Source of the DNA: JAFAHZ01 sp035656415 | GTDB taxonomy: Bacteria > Vulcanimicrobiota > Vulcanimicrobiia > Vulcanimicrobiales > Vulcanimicrobiaceae | Length of the DNA stretch: 17,534 bases | Direction: 5' to 3' | Assembly: GCA_035656415.1 (NCBI GenBank) | Contig: DASRSM010000219.1 | Coordinates: forward strand, 1 to 17,534 | Part shown: positions 7,437 through 14,355 of the stretch, piece after piece | Numbering within the stretch: position 1 is the stretch's first letter | Layout of the letters: every line of letters begins with the position of its first letter | The notes under the pieces: generated by a model | Database searches by the model: none | Seen by the model: the letters and a program-made list of their open reading frames with translations, nothing else | What the model was told of the DNA's origin: nothing | Made by a program: the position numbers and the translations under genes

Positions 7437-9611
7437 ATGGGCGCGATGGATAAGGAGACAACCCCTTATCCATGGCCGGCTATCATCACAACGCTCGTAG
7501 TAGCGGTTGCCGTCTACGGGCTCGGCTTGATTTATTCGATCGAACGCATCGGCGAGGCACGACGTCAATCGGTCGCCCTCCAGCAAGCGCACGCGCAGCA
7601 GACGGCCCTGCGGCTCGACGGCTATTTCGGTTTGGCGGCGCAGCTGACGGATGTCACGGCAGCCACCCTCGGAACGCAACCCGGGCCGTACGCGATCGAC
7701 CAGACGCTTCGCCAGGTGATCTCGGCTTCAGGTTCGCGCGTCCAGGCAATCGGCGCGTACTACTCGCAAGGCTATCCGCCGCCGATTCGAGTCGTACGGA
7801 CACCGTCAGCGGCACCGCTTTCCTACGATTACGTACGACGTCCGTGGTTCAAAGAGGCGCTCGCCGATCCGGGCAAAGCCGTGTTCTCGCGCGCCGATCC
7901 GCCCTCGGGTACGCCCTTCGTTGCCGTAAGCGAGTCGTTGGGCTCGAAGAACCCAATCGGCGTAGCGATGATCGAGACGTCGCGCGCGAAGCTCGACTCA
8001 TTGCTCGCACGCTCGAACGGCCCGCTCGACAGGGCCTGGATTACCGACTCGACCGGCAACGTCATCGCCGGAGCGACGCCGCCGCCGTCGATGACGATCG
8101 ACGCCGCGTTATCCGTGCCGCTCGCCGCCGCGCCCTGGACGCTGGAGATTGCCTCGCACTTTGCCGACGTCGACAAGGCACAAAGAAACGCACTCGCGAT
8201 CGACCTTCCGCTCACCATCATTGCGTGGGGCGGCGCGCTGCTCACGATTTTCGCTTTGCTGCGCGTGCGCAAGCTGCAGCAGCGTCAGGCGGCGCTGCAA
8301 AAATCGGCCATGCGCGACGCACTGACCGGCTTGTACAATCGCGCCCACGTACTATGGCGCCTCAAGGAAGCGCTTCGGTCGTTCTCGTTGAGCAAAAATC
8401 CATTTGGCGTTCTCTATATCGACCTCGATCGATTCGCGGTCGTCAACGACAGTCTCGGTCATTCGGTCGGCGACGAGCTGTTGTGCGCGATTGCAAAACG
8501 CCTCGAAGAAGGCTTGCCGCAGGGCGTCGAAATCGGCCGTATCGGGGGCGACGAGTTCGTAGCCTATCTTCCGCCGGGCGCCGATATCGACAAATGCGAG
8601 TCCGTCGCGGACCTCATCTTTTCGCACGTTCGTCAGCCCTTTCGCGTCGGGGACCGCGACATCTATATCAGTGCGTCGATCGGCATCGTCGTCGCTGCGC
8701 CGCGCTACGGGAAAGCCGACGAGCTGTTGCGCGACGCCGACATCGCGATGTACGCCGCAAAACGCGCCGGGCGCAATCGCTTAGCGATTTTCGACGAGTC
8801 CATGCGCGAGCAAACGCTCGCGCGGCACACGATGGAAACGGCGCTGCATCGCGCCATCGCTTCCTCGCAGATCTTCGCGCGCTACCAACCGATTGTGAAC
8901 CTGGCGACCGGCGAGATCTCCGGCGTCGAAGCGTTGGCACGCTGGATGGACGAGCGTGGCACGCTCATACCGCCGGACCTCTTCATTCCGCTGGCCGAGC
9001 AGTGCGGCGCGATCGACGCCATCGACTGGGTCGTGCTCGCGCGCGCTTGTTCCGACGTACGCGGCATGCAGCGCTTTAGCCCGGGCTTGACGGTCAGCGT
9101 AAACCTCTCGGCGGCGCGACTCAACCAGACCGATTTGGTCAAGCGGATACGCAAAGTGCTCGAGCAGGGCGACCTCGAGCCCAGTTCGCTCAAGTTCGAA
9201 GTGACGGAATCGGCCATCATGGAAAGCCCCGAAGACAGCCTGCAAATTCTCAACGAGCTCTGCACGTTCGGATCGCACGTCGTCATCGACGATTTCGGTA
9301 CCGGGCACTCGTCGCTGAGCTATGTCCAGCGTCTTCCCGTTGCCGGTTTGAAGATCGACCGGTCGTTCATCACGCCGATCGTCAAAGATCGCCAGTCACT
9401 GGCGATCGTTCAGGCCATTGTCGCGCTCGCGAAGACGCTCGGTATCTACGTGGTTGCCGAAGGCGTCGAGGAGGCGGCGCAAGCCGAACGCCTCGCCGAC
9501 GCCGGCGTCGATTTCGGCCAGGGTTTCTATTTTGCGCCCGCGCTGGAGATACGCGCGTTTCAGACGTTCGCGGAATCTCGCAAAGCCGCGATCCTCAGCG
9601 ATTCCGCGTAA
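7437..9611 (+). CDS. Membrane-anchored diguanylate cyclase/phosphodiesterase (sensor, GGDEF, EAL)
   Basis: A 724-residue protein if it starts at the ATG at 7437; an in-frame ATG at 7446 is equally possible and neither has a good Shine-Dalgarno. Order: TM helix ~14-34; extracytoplasmic sensor ~38-250 with a Cache-like RRPWFKEA motif and PFVAVSE; TM helix ~255-275; GGDEF ~292-455; EAL ~465-710. IDLDRF and GGDEF (370-374) are intact, with no RxxD inhibitory site. The EAL domain keeps E498-A-L, N556, E588, D618-D619, K639, E675 and Q695. Both activities look possible. It has the same architecture as the minus-strand protein at 3832-6111, with a different sensor, so the pair may read two signals into one c-di-GMP pool. 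The 3' end lies 14 bp from the converging CheB-CheR gene. Confidence 0.93.
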   Translation: MGAMDKETTPYPWPAIITTLVVAVAVYGLGLIYSIERIGEARRQSVALQQAHAQQTALRLDGYFGLAAQLTDVTAATLGTQPGPYAIDQTLRQVISASGSRVQAIGAYYSQGYPPPIRVVRTPSAAPLSYDYVRRPWFKEALADPGKAVFSRADPPSGTPFVAVSESLGSKNPIGVAMIETSRAKLDSLLARSNGPLDRAWITDSTGNVIAGATPPPSMTIDAALSVPLAAAPWTLEIASHFADVDKAQRNALAIDLPLTIIAWGGALLTIFALLRVRKLQQRQAALQKSAMRDALTGLYNRAHVLWRLKEALRSFSLSKNPFGVLYIDLDRFAVVNDSLGHSVGDELLCAIAKRLEEGLPQGVEIGRIGGDEFVAYLPPGADIDKCESVADLIFSHVRQPFRVGDRDIYISASIGIVVAAPRYGKADELLRDADIAMYAAKRAGRNRLAIFDESMREQTLARHTMETALHRAIASSQIFARYQPIVNLATGEISGVEALARWMDERGTLIPPDLFIPLAEQCGAIDAIDWVVLARACSDVRGMQRFSPGLTVSVNLSAARLNQTDLVKRIRKVLEQGDLEPSSLKFEVTESAIMESPEDSLQILNELCTFGSHVVIDDFGTGHSSLSYVQRLPVAGLKIDRSFITPIVKDRQSLAIVQAIVALAKTLGIYVVAEGVEEAAQAERLADAGVDFGQGFYFAPALEIRAFQTFAESRKAAILSDSA
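7446..7473 (+). repeat. Perfect 10-bp inverted repeat over the start region of the GGDEF-EAL gene
   Basis: Left arm ATGGATAAGG (7446-7455), 8-nt spacer, right arm CCTTATCCAT (7464-7473), with no mismatch. In mRNA it would form a stable hairpin that contains the second candidate start codon (7446) and lies just after the first (7437). As DNA it could be a dyad operator. The arms are also coding, so their complementarity is not required by the protein. Confidence 0.6.
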
Positions 9612-9625
9612 ATCCTCGCTCGATA

Positions 9626-12169
9626 TTATGAATGCGCCTCGAAGCGCTGCATCGTCGCGCCGTCCTCCCCGGGCAGCGGCATGGTCTTGAGCACGTAGCG
9701 GTTCGGTTTGCCGTTCTCTATCAGCTCGACCTCGCCCGAGGACGTCCGCCATCGCTGGCCTATCGACGGGAGAAGCTTGGGATTCTTGGCGGCCATCTCG
9801 ACGTATTTTCCGGAGGCAAGCGAAACATTGCCGGCGGCATCTACGATACACACGATCCAGGGAACGTGCTCGACCAGCGTGCGCACGGTCGCAAGCGATC
9901 CGACGGCGCTGTCGAGCTGACGTTGCCGGGGTTTTGCCGCGCTCTCGAGCTCGGCCGTGCGCGCCGCCAGCTCTTCGTTGGTCGTGTTGAGCTCCTCAAC
10001 CGTCGCGTGAAGCTCTTCGTTGAGGGTTTCGAGTTCTTCGCTGGTTGCTTGCATTTCTTCGTTGAGCGTCTCGACCTCCTCGGACGATGATTCGGCCTCC
10101 TCAGCTAGCATCATCAGGTGCTCGTTGGCGTTGCGCAGATCGACGTTGGCGGCGCTGAGGTCTGCGTTGGCTCGCATCAGCGAGCGCTGCCGCTCGGCCA
10201 GCTCAGCGGCATGCTGGGTCAGCCGATCGATCGCGGCACGGCTCTGCGCCACCTCGCTTTCGAGCTGCCGCCGATGCGTCGCGGCGCGCGTCGTGTCGGT
10301 GACGACGACGATCACGCCTTCCGTACGCCCTTCGTTGCTTGCGGCGCGATCGGGATAGCACACAATCTGAACGTAGCGCTCGGTGTCTTCGCCGGGGTCC
10401 CGAACGGCGCACTCGATCCCGATGGTCGGTAACGCCCCGCGAAACGCATTATCGAGCTCACCTTTCAGCTCGACCGCGGGCAGCTGCGCCAAGTGGATGA
10501 GGTCCTCGCCGATGCCTTGCGACGCGATGCCGAGCAAATTGCGCGCGGCTTGATTGATCGACGCGATGTCGTAGTGGCGATCGACGACGACGATGCCGAT
10601 ATCCGATTCAAACAAGAACGCGCCCAAACGGTCGGCCAGCGACCAGCGCGGTGCCGGCGCTTCTTCGGAGGGGCGGCGCGATGGGGGAGTACGCAACGCC
10701 GGACGGCGGATAGTCGGCTTCTCGGGCAGGCGTAAGCCGTTGACGAGGACGGCGGCCGGCATGAGCAGCCGCTCACCTTGACGGCGATACACTTTGAGCG
10801 AGGGATGCGCGGACGCGAAGTACTGCGGTAACGGCGACGTCGTCTCGGCCTTACCCAACACGAGGAACCCGCCTTGACGCAGTGAGAACGCGAACAGCTG
10901 CAGCGTTCGTTGCTGGAGCTCTTTGGTGAAGTAAATGAGCACGTTGCGGCACATCACCAAGTCGATGCGCGGAAATGGCGCTCGTTGTCCGAGATCGTAT
11001 TCGCCGAAGACGGTGAGGTTACGGATACGCTTCTTCACCTGATACGCGCCGTTCAGCTCGATGAAATACTTCGAGACCAAGTCAGGCGGCATTTCTTCAA
11101 AAGCCGACTTCGGATAGACGCCGCGACGCGCGAAATCGATCGCGTGCGTGTCGAGATCGGTCGCGAAAATGCGAATCGGTATCTTTTCGACGTCATCGCC
11201 CAACAGCTCGGCCATCAAAATGGCGAGCGAATATGCCTCCTCGCCGGTAGCGCACCCGGCCGACCAGAGACGCAACTCGCTCTCCGACTCCTGTGCATTT
11301 TTGACGAGCTCCGGGAGAATCGTCTCCTGCAGGTAGCCGTAGAGCTGCGGATCGCGAAAGAACCCCGTGACTTTGATGAGAAACGAGCTCACCAATCGCT
11401 GATACGCATCGGGATGCGTGTTGAGATAACGCAAATACTCCGACAAACCCTTACAGTCGGCGGCCGCCATTAAGCGGATGAGCCGGCGGCGGATCGTCGG
11501 CGTCTTGTACTGGCGAAAATCGATCCCCGCGCGGCCGCGCACTTGCGTCAGAAATGCTTCCAACGCATGGCCGTCGGCTTGCATGGCCGCGTCACTAACC
11601 GTCGCCAAAGTCGTCAGCAGCGACGCCAGCCCATCGATCGACGAAGTGAAGTCGACGTAATGCACCGGAATCGCGGCCGGCAACGCCGGAAACGCTGCGG
11701 AAACCAACTCTTGCACGACCACCGTGCCACCGTGCTCTTTGATCGCGCGCACGCCGGTGACGCCGTCGGTTCCCATGCCGGTGAGGATTACGCCTATGGT
11801 GCGATCGCCGTACGCTTGGGCCGCGGTCGTGAAGAGCTTATCGATCGAGGGAACCGGGAGGTTGGGCTCGCGCGCCGTCGAGAAAACTTTGCCGTCGCTG
11901 ACGGTCAGGTTTCGCCCTGGCGCCGCGAGGTACAGATGTCCCCGCTGCAGATCGACGTTCTCGCGCGCGACGGTCTGGACAGACAGCTGCGTTTGCCGCT
12001 GTAAGATTTCGGCGAGTCGACCCAAGCCTTTCGGATCGGCGTGCTGCGCGATGACAATGGGCGCGGGAAAACTCGTGGGAAGCGCCGCGGCCAAGCGCGC
12101 CAGCGCATCGACGCCGCCCGCCGACGATCCAATGACGACCAGACACGCGCTTTCGAGCTCGTCGCTCAT
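9626..12169 (-). CDS. CheB-CheR fusion protein with PAS domains and long coiled coil
   Basis: An 847-residue protein starting at the ATG at 12169, whose ATGA overlaps the TGA of the upstream gene. CheB methylesterase ~8-190 has the triad S16 (GSSAGG), H43 (AQHAD) and D135 (GMGTDG), but no receiver domain in front. CheR methyltransferase ~200-465 has FFRD (270-273), the SAM loop SAGCATGEE (303-311), ATDLD (336-340) and CRNVLIYF (407-414). A Pro/Arg linker leads to PAS ~512-626, a heptad coiled coil ~630-745 (EEVETLNEEM-type repeats typical of CheBR-PAS proteins) and a second PAS-like domain ~752-843. It ends there, without the histidine kinase many relatives carry. In chemotaxis these enzymes reversibly methylate receptor glutamates; with no MCP or CheA nearby, the methylation target is unknown and may be another signalling protein. 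Confidence 0.94.
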   Translation of the reverse strand: MSDELESACLVVIGSSAGGVDALARLAAALPTSFPAPIVIAQHADPKGLGRLAEILQRQTQLSVQTVARENVDLQRGHLYLAAPGRNLTVSDGKVFSTAREPNLPVPSIDKLFTTAAQAYGDRTIGVILTGMGTDGVTGVRAIKEHGGTVVVQELVSAAFPALPAAIPVHYVDFTSSIDGLASLLTTLATVSDAAMQADGHALEAFLTQVRGRAGIDFRQYKTPTIRRRLIRLMAAADCKGLSEYLRYLNTHPDAYQRLVSSFLIKVTGFFRDPQLYGYLQETILPELVKNAQESESELRLWSAGCATGEEAYSLAILMAELLGDDVEKIPIRIFATDLDTHAIDFARRGVYPKSAFEEMPPDLVSKYFIELNGAYQVKKRIRNLTVFGEYDLGQRAPFPRIDLVMCRNVLIYFTKELQQRTLQLFAFSLRQGGFLVLGKAETTSPLPQYFASAHPSLKVYRRQGERLLMPAAVLVNGLRLPEKPTIRRPALRTPPSRRPSEEAPAPRWSLADRLGAFLFESDIGIVVVDRHYDIASINQAARNLLGIASQGIGEDLIHLAQLPAVELKGELDNAFRGALPTIGIECAVRDPGEDTERYVQIVCYPDRAASNEGRTEGVIVVVTDTTRAATHRRQLESEVAQSRAAIDRLTQHAAELAERQRSLMRANADLSAANVDLRNANEHLMMLAEEAESSSEEVETLNEEMQATSEELETLNEELHATVEELNTTNEELAARTAELESAAKPRQRQLDSAVGSLATVRTLVEHVPWIVCIVDAAGNVSLASGKYVEMAAKNPKLLPSIGQRWRTSSGEVELIENGKPNRYVLKTMPLPGEDGATMQRFEAHS

Positions 12170-13989
12170 AAACTCGTCATCACGACGGCGATACCGGGCG
12201 GCCGCAGATCTTCGAGCGTTTCGGTGATGCATTTCGAATCGATGCCTTCGCGCATCAGCCAACGGCGCAGCGTATTGTCCCACACCAGTAAACCCGCGGG
12301 CGGAACGATGGTCACGGTCCCGCTCGCGACGTGACCTTGAGCCCGTAGCGCACCGGCCGGACCCGCTGCGTCGAACAATAACGGGACGGGGAAGCCGGTT
12401 GCCGCATAAGCAATCGTGCACGAAATCGGGTTGCAGGCTGCGACGAAGCTGCAATCGTTCGTTCCGCATGCAATGAACTGCGCCAACGCGCTCTCGGCAC
12501 GGTCGCTCGCGAACGATCCGTCGAGGGCCGCCGTGCGGACGTCGTCACCGATCGACAATATGCCCAAATCGGGGCGGATGACGCGGTAATCCCAAGCCAC
12601 CGACGAGCTTCGCGAACGGTACACGGCCAGCTCGAGTTTCCCGTGCCGCACGTATTCCCAGACGCCCCTGCGCTCGAAGCTTTGCACCATCGCCGCCGCA
12701 CGCATAAACTCTTCGAAGCGGGTCGTGATGATTCGCGCGTAACCCTCGAGCGCTTCAAAAGCGGACGAATCTACGGGCGCATCGCGCGAAACCGAAACGA
12801 GCGCTCCGAATCGGCCGCCGCCGTGGCGCAGCGGAATGCTCGCTGCGGAAACGGGCTGCAAACGGCTAAGCGCTCCGACAACGGCCCGATCGTCCGATAT
12901 CTCTTGAAAAAACCGTTCGTCCGCGCGGAATTGAAAAAGCGGCGCGTCGCTAAGAAATGCCTTGGGCAACGCCGCAAGTATCGGGTCGCGTTGACGAGGA
13001 TGTTCCGCACCGTAGGTCGCGCCGGTCTCGCTGACGAGATGAAGGGACGCCCAGCCCGACGACATCGCTTCTGCCGCGTGCCGCGCGCCGACTGCCGAGA
13101 GTTCCGCGGGGGTTCGCGAGGCGCGCAGCGCCATCTCCGCTCCGCTCGTCATCTCGCGCAGACGCGTCCGCCGCAGCTCGGGCACTTGGCGCGCGAACTG
13201 TTTGAGAACGGCAAAGATTTCGATTTCGGCGGCATCGTGATCGATCAACGCGTCGGTTAGTGCTTGCCGCTCGACGTCGGCCGGCAGCCGCTCGCCGAAG
13301 GCGATTAATCGCATTGCCTCGGGCAGAGCCGCATGGATGGTGACGAGCTCTCCGAACGAATAGGGTCGATGATCGGCGTCAAAGAGCAGCACGTCTGGCC
13401 GCGAGGTCGCGAGTTCCGCACGCAGGTCTGCAAAGTGCTCGAGAACGCGTAACGGCCACGCGCGGCGAGCGAGCAAGGATTCGATCGTCCCCAGTAACGC
13501 CGGGCACAAGCCGAAAGCGATGAACTGCGGATCGATGGGAGAGAGTGGAATGTTCTCGTGAACCGCGGGCTCCTTCGTTCTGCGGCCAACCGCGAACTGC
13601 TCCAGCGCGTCAAAAAACGGCTCCAGATGGGAAACGCCGGTGGGCTCGTCGAGCACGGCTACGACGGCTATGCGCTCGCCGCCGTAGTCGAAGGGGATCG
13701 CCAATGCAGATTGTGTGCGCTCGGGATGGACGATGCGACGCGGCTGCATCGTCGCGAAAAGACGCCGTAACGGCCACTTCAGCCAGCGGCGAGCGTCGAC
13801 GACGCCGACGCCGCGAGCGTCGGCGACGATAAACACGTTCCTCCGGGCGGCGAAGAGGATCGTCGAAGAAAACATTCCCGAATCGGAGAGCGCATCGACG
13901 AGCGACGGCAATAGCGCGCGATCGTGCGCCGCCGCGTTGATGTTTCGAACGACCGCCGCGAGAAACGCGAGCGGATCGTGCGTTTTCAC
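12166..13989 (-). CDS. Multidomain signalling protein: GAF, receiver-like, GAF, SpoIIE/PP2C-like
   Basis: A 607-residue soluble protein. The start is GTG at 13989, 1 nt after the stop of the upstream gene. I read four regions: GAF-like ~14-133 (SALAIPFDYGG, VAVL); a receiver-like fold ~155-265 with PDVLLFDADHRPYSFGELV and MRLIAFGE, but weak acidic and Lys sites; GAF-like ~283-430 (ASIPLRHGGGRFGALVSVS); and a C-terminal SpoIIE/PP2C-like region ~440-605. In the last, WDY (D467), GILSIGDD (D482), YAATGFPVPLLF and LLVWDN (D571) follow the family's order, but the glycines after GD and the final DDxT motif are missing (PPGIAVVM instead). It may be a degenerate or divergent phosphatase. Translationally coupled to the CheB-CheR gene through ATGA. 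The assignments are by eye; GAF and SpoIIE-like are likelier than the receiver. Confidence 0.75.
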   Translation of the reverse strand: MKTHDPLAFLAAVVRNINAAAHDRALLPSLVDALSDSGMFSSTILFAARRNVFIVADARGVGVVDARRWLKWPLRRLFATMQPRRIVHPERTQSALAIPFDYGGERIAVVAVLDEPTGVSHLEPFFDALEQFAVGRRTKEPAVHENIPLSPIDPQFIAFGLCPALLGTIESLLARRAWPLRVLEHFADLRAELATSRPDVLLFDADHRPYSFGELVTIHAALPEAMRLIAFGERLPADVERQALTDALIDHDAAEIEIFAVLKQFARQVPELRRTRLREMTSGAEMALRASRTPAELSAVGARHAAEAMSSGWASLHLVSETGATYGAEHPRQRDPILAALPKAFLSDAPLFQFRADERFFQEISDDRAVVGALSRLQPVSAASIPLRHGGGRFGALVSVSRDAPVDSSAFEALEGYARIITTRFEEFMRAAAMVQSFERRGVWEYVRHGKLELAVYRSRSSSVAWDYRVIRPDLGILSIGDDVRTAALDGSFASDRAESALAQFIACGTNDCSFVAACNPISCTIAYAATGFPVPLLFDAAGPAGALRAQGHVASGTVTIVPPAGLLVWDNTLRRWLMREGIDSKCITETLEDLRPPGIAVVMTSL

Positions 13990-13990
13990 G

Positions 13991-14248
13991 TTAGGAACGG
14001 CGCCGCAGGCACGCGCCGTTTTGACGCAAGAACGCCCCGAGCGCCGCCGGCGTGACGCGCCGGAACAATTGGCGCAGCGCGACCTCGATCACCGAGCTTT
14101 CGCTCACGCGGTTTTCGAACGCAATCTCTTTAAGCTGATCGCCGACGTCTTGAGAGATATTCACGGTAAACCGCATCGCATTAGCGGCGGCTCCGATTTC
14201 GGGTGACAGCTCCGCGGGCAGCGCAGAAAATCTGGATTGACGGGGCAT
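13991..14248 (-). CDS. Ribbon-helix-helix (CopG/Arc-type) small protein
   Basis: An 85-residue protein starting at the ATG at 14248, preceded by GAGGAGG with 5 nt spacing. Residues 25-32 (MRFTVNIS) form the predicted DNA-contacting strand. Helix A ~33-44 (QDVGDQLKEIAF) and helix B ~49-63 (SESSVIEVALRQLFR) follow, with the family's V-S-x-S-x-x-I-x-x-A-L pattern. A 24-residue N-terminal extension and a basic C-terminal tail (LRRRS) flank the fold. It is the first gene of the minus-strand operon and ends with TAA 1 nt before the GTG of the GAF/SpoIIE-like gene. It could repress its own operon, as RHH proteins often do, or act as a partner of the signalling proteins. No toxin-like gene follows, so an antitoxin role is not supported. 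Confidence 0.82.
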   Translation of the reverse strand: MPRQSRFSALPAELSPEIGAAANAMRFTVNISQDVGDQLKEIAFENRVSESSVIEVALRQLFRRVTPAALGAFLRQNGACLRRRS

Positions 14249-14355
14249 GATGCCCTCCTCTCTTCTTTGGTGTTCTCCTTCGTCGAGGGCAGATGCTGCC
14301 TTTGTACCCGCTAGGCTGCTACCGGATCGCCCGCTTGGGGAAAAAGCTCTAGTTG
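14249..14355. other. Divergent spacer between the RHH operon and the TamB-like gene
   Basis: Must hold promoters for both directions. On the minus strand there is a purine-rich leader with a second AAGGAG (14280-14275) that has no start codon near it. A small hairpin GGCAG-ATG-CTGCC (14284-14296 region) is followed by TTTGT on the plus strand, which looks terminator-like, but no plus-strand gene ends here. I could not assign -35/-10 elements. Confidence 0.3.
14254..14260 (-). promoter_or_regulatory. Shine-Dalgarno of the RHH gene
   Basis: GAGGAGG on the minus strand, 5 nt before the ATG at 14248. It is the only strong ribosome site in this three-gene operon; the two following genes start at touching or overlapping stops and probably depend on re-initiation. 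Confidence 0.7.

Noticed and set aside
7472..9079. 535-codon plus-strand frame with an upstream AAGGAG
   Set aside because: It overlaps the GGDEF-EAL gene in another frame, is extremely Arg-rich and has no domain. The AAGGAG is part of the inverted repeat and too far (14 nt) from the ATG.
12170..12469. 100-codon extension of the CheB-CheR gene to 12469
   Set aside because: It overlaps the end of the upstream gene and is Arg-rich without domain similarity; CheB homology begins right after the ATG at 12169.
13991..14248. Antitoxin of a toxin-antitoxin pair
   Set aside because: The fold fits RHH antitoxins, but the coupled gene is a 607-residue signalling protein, not a small toxin.
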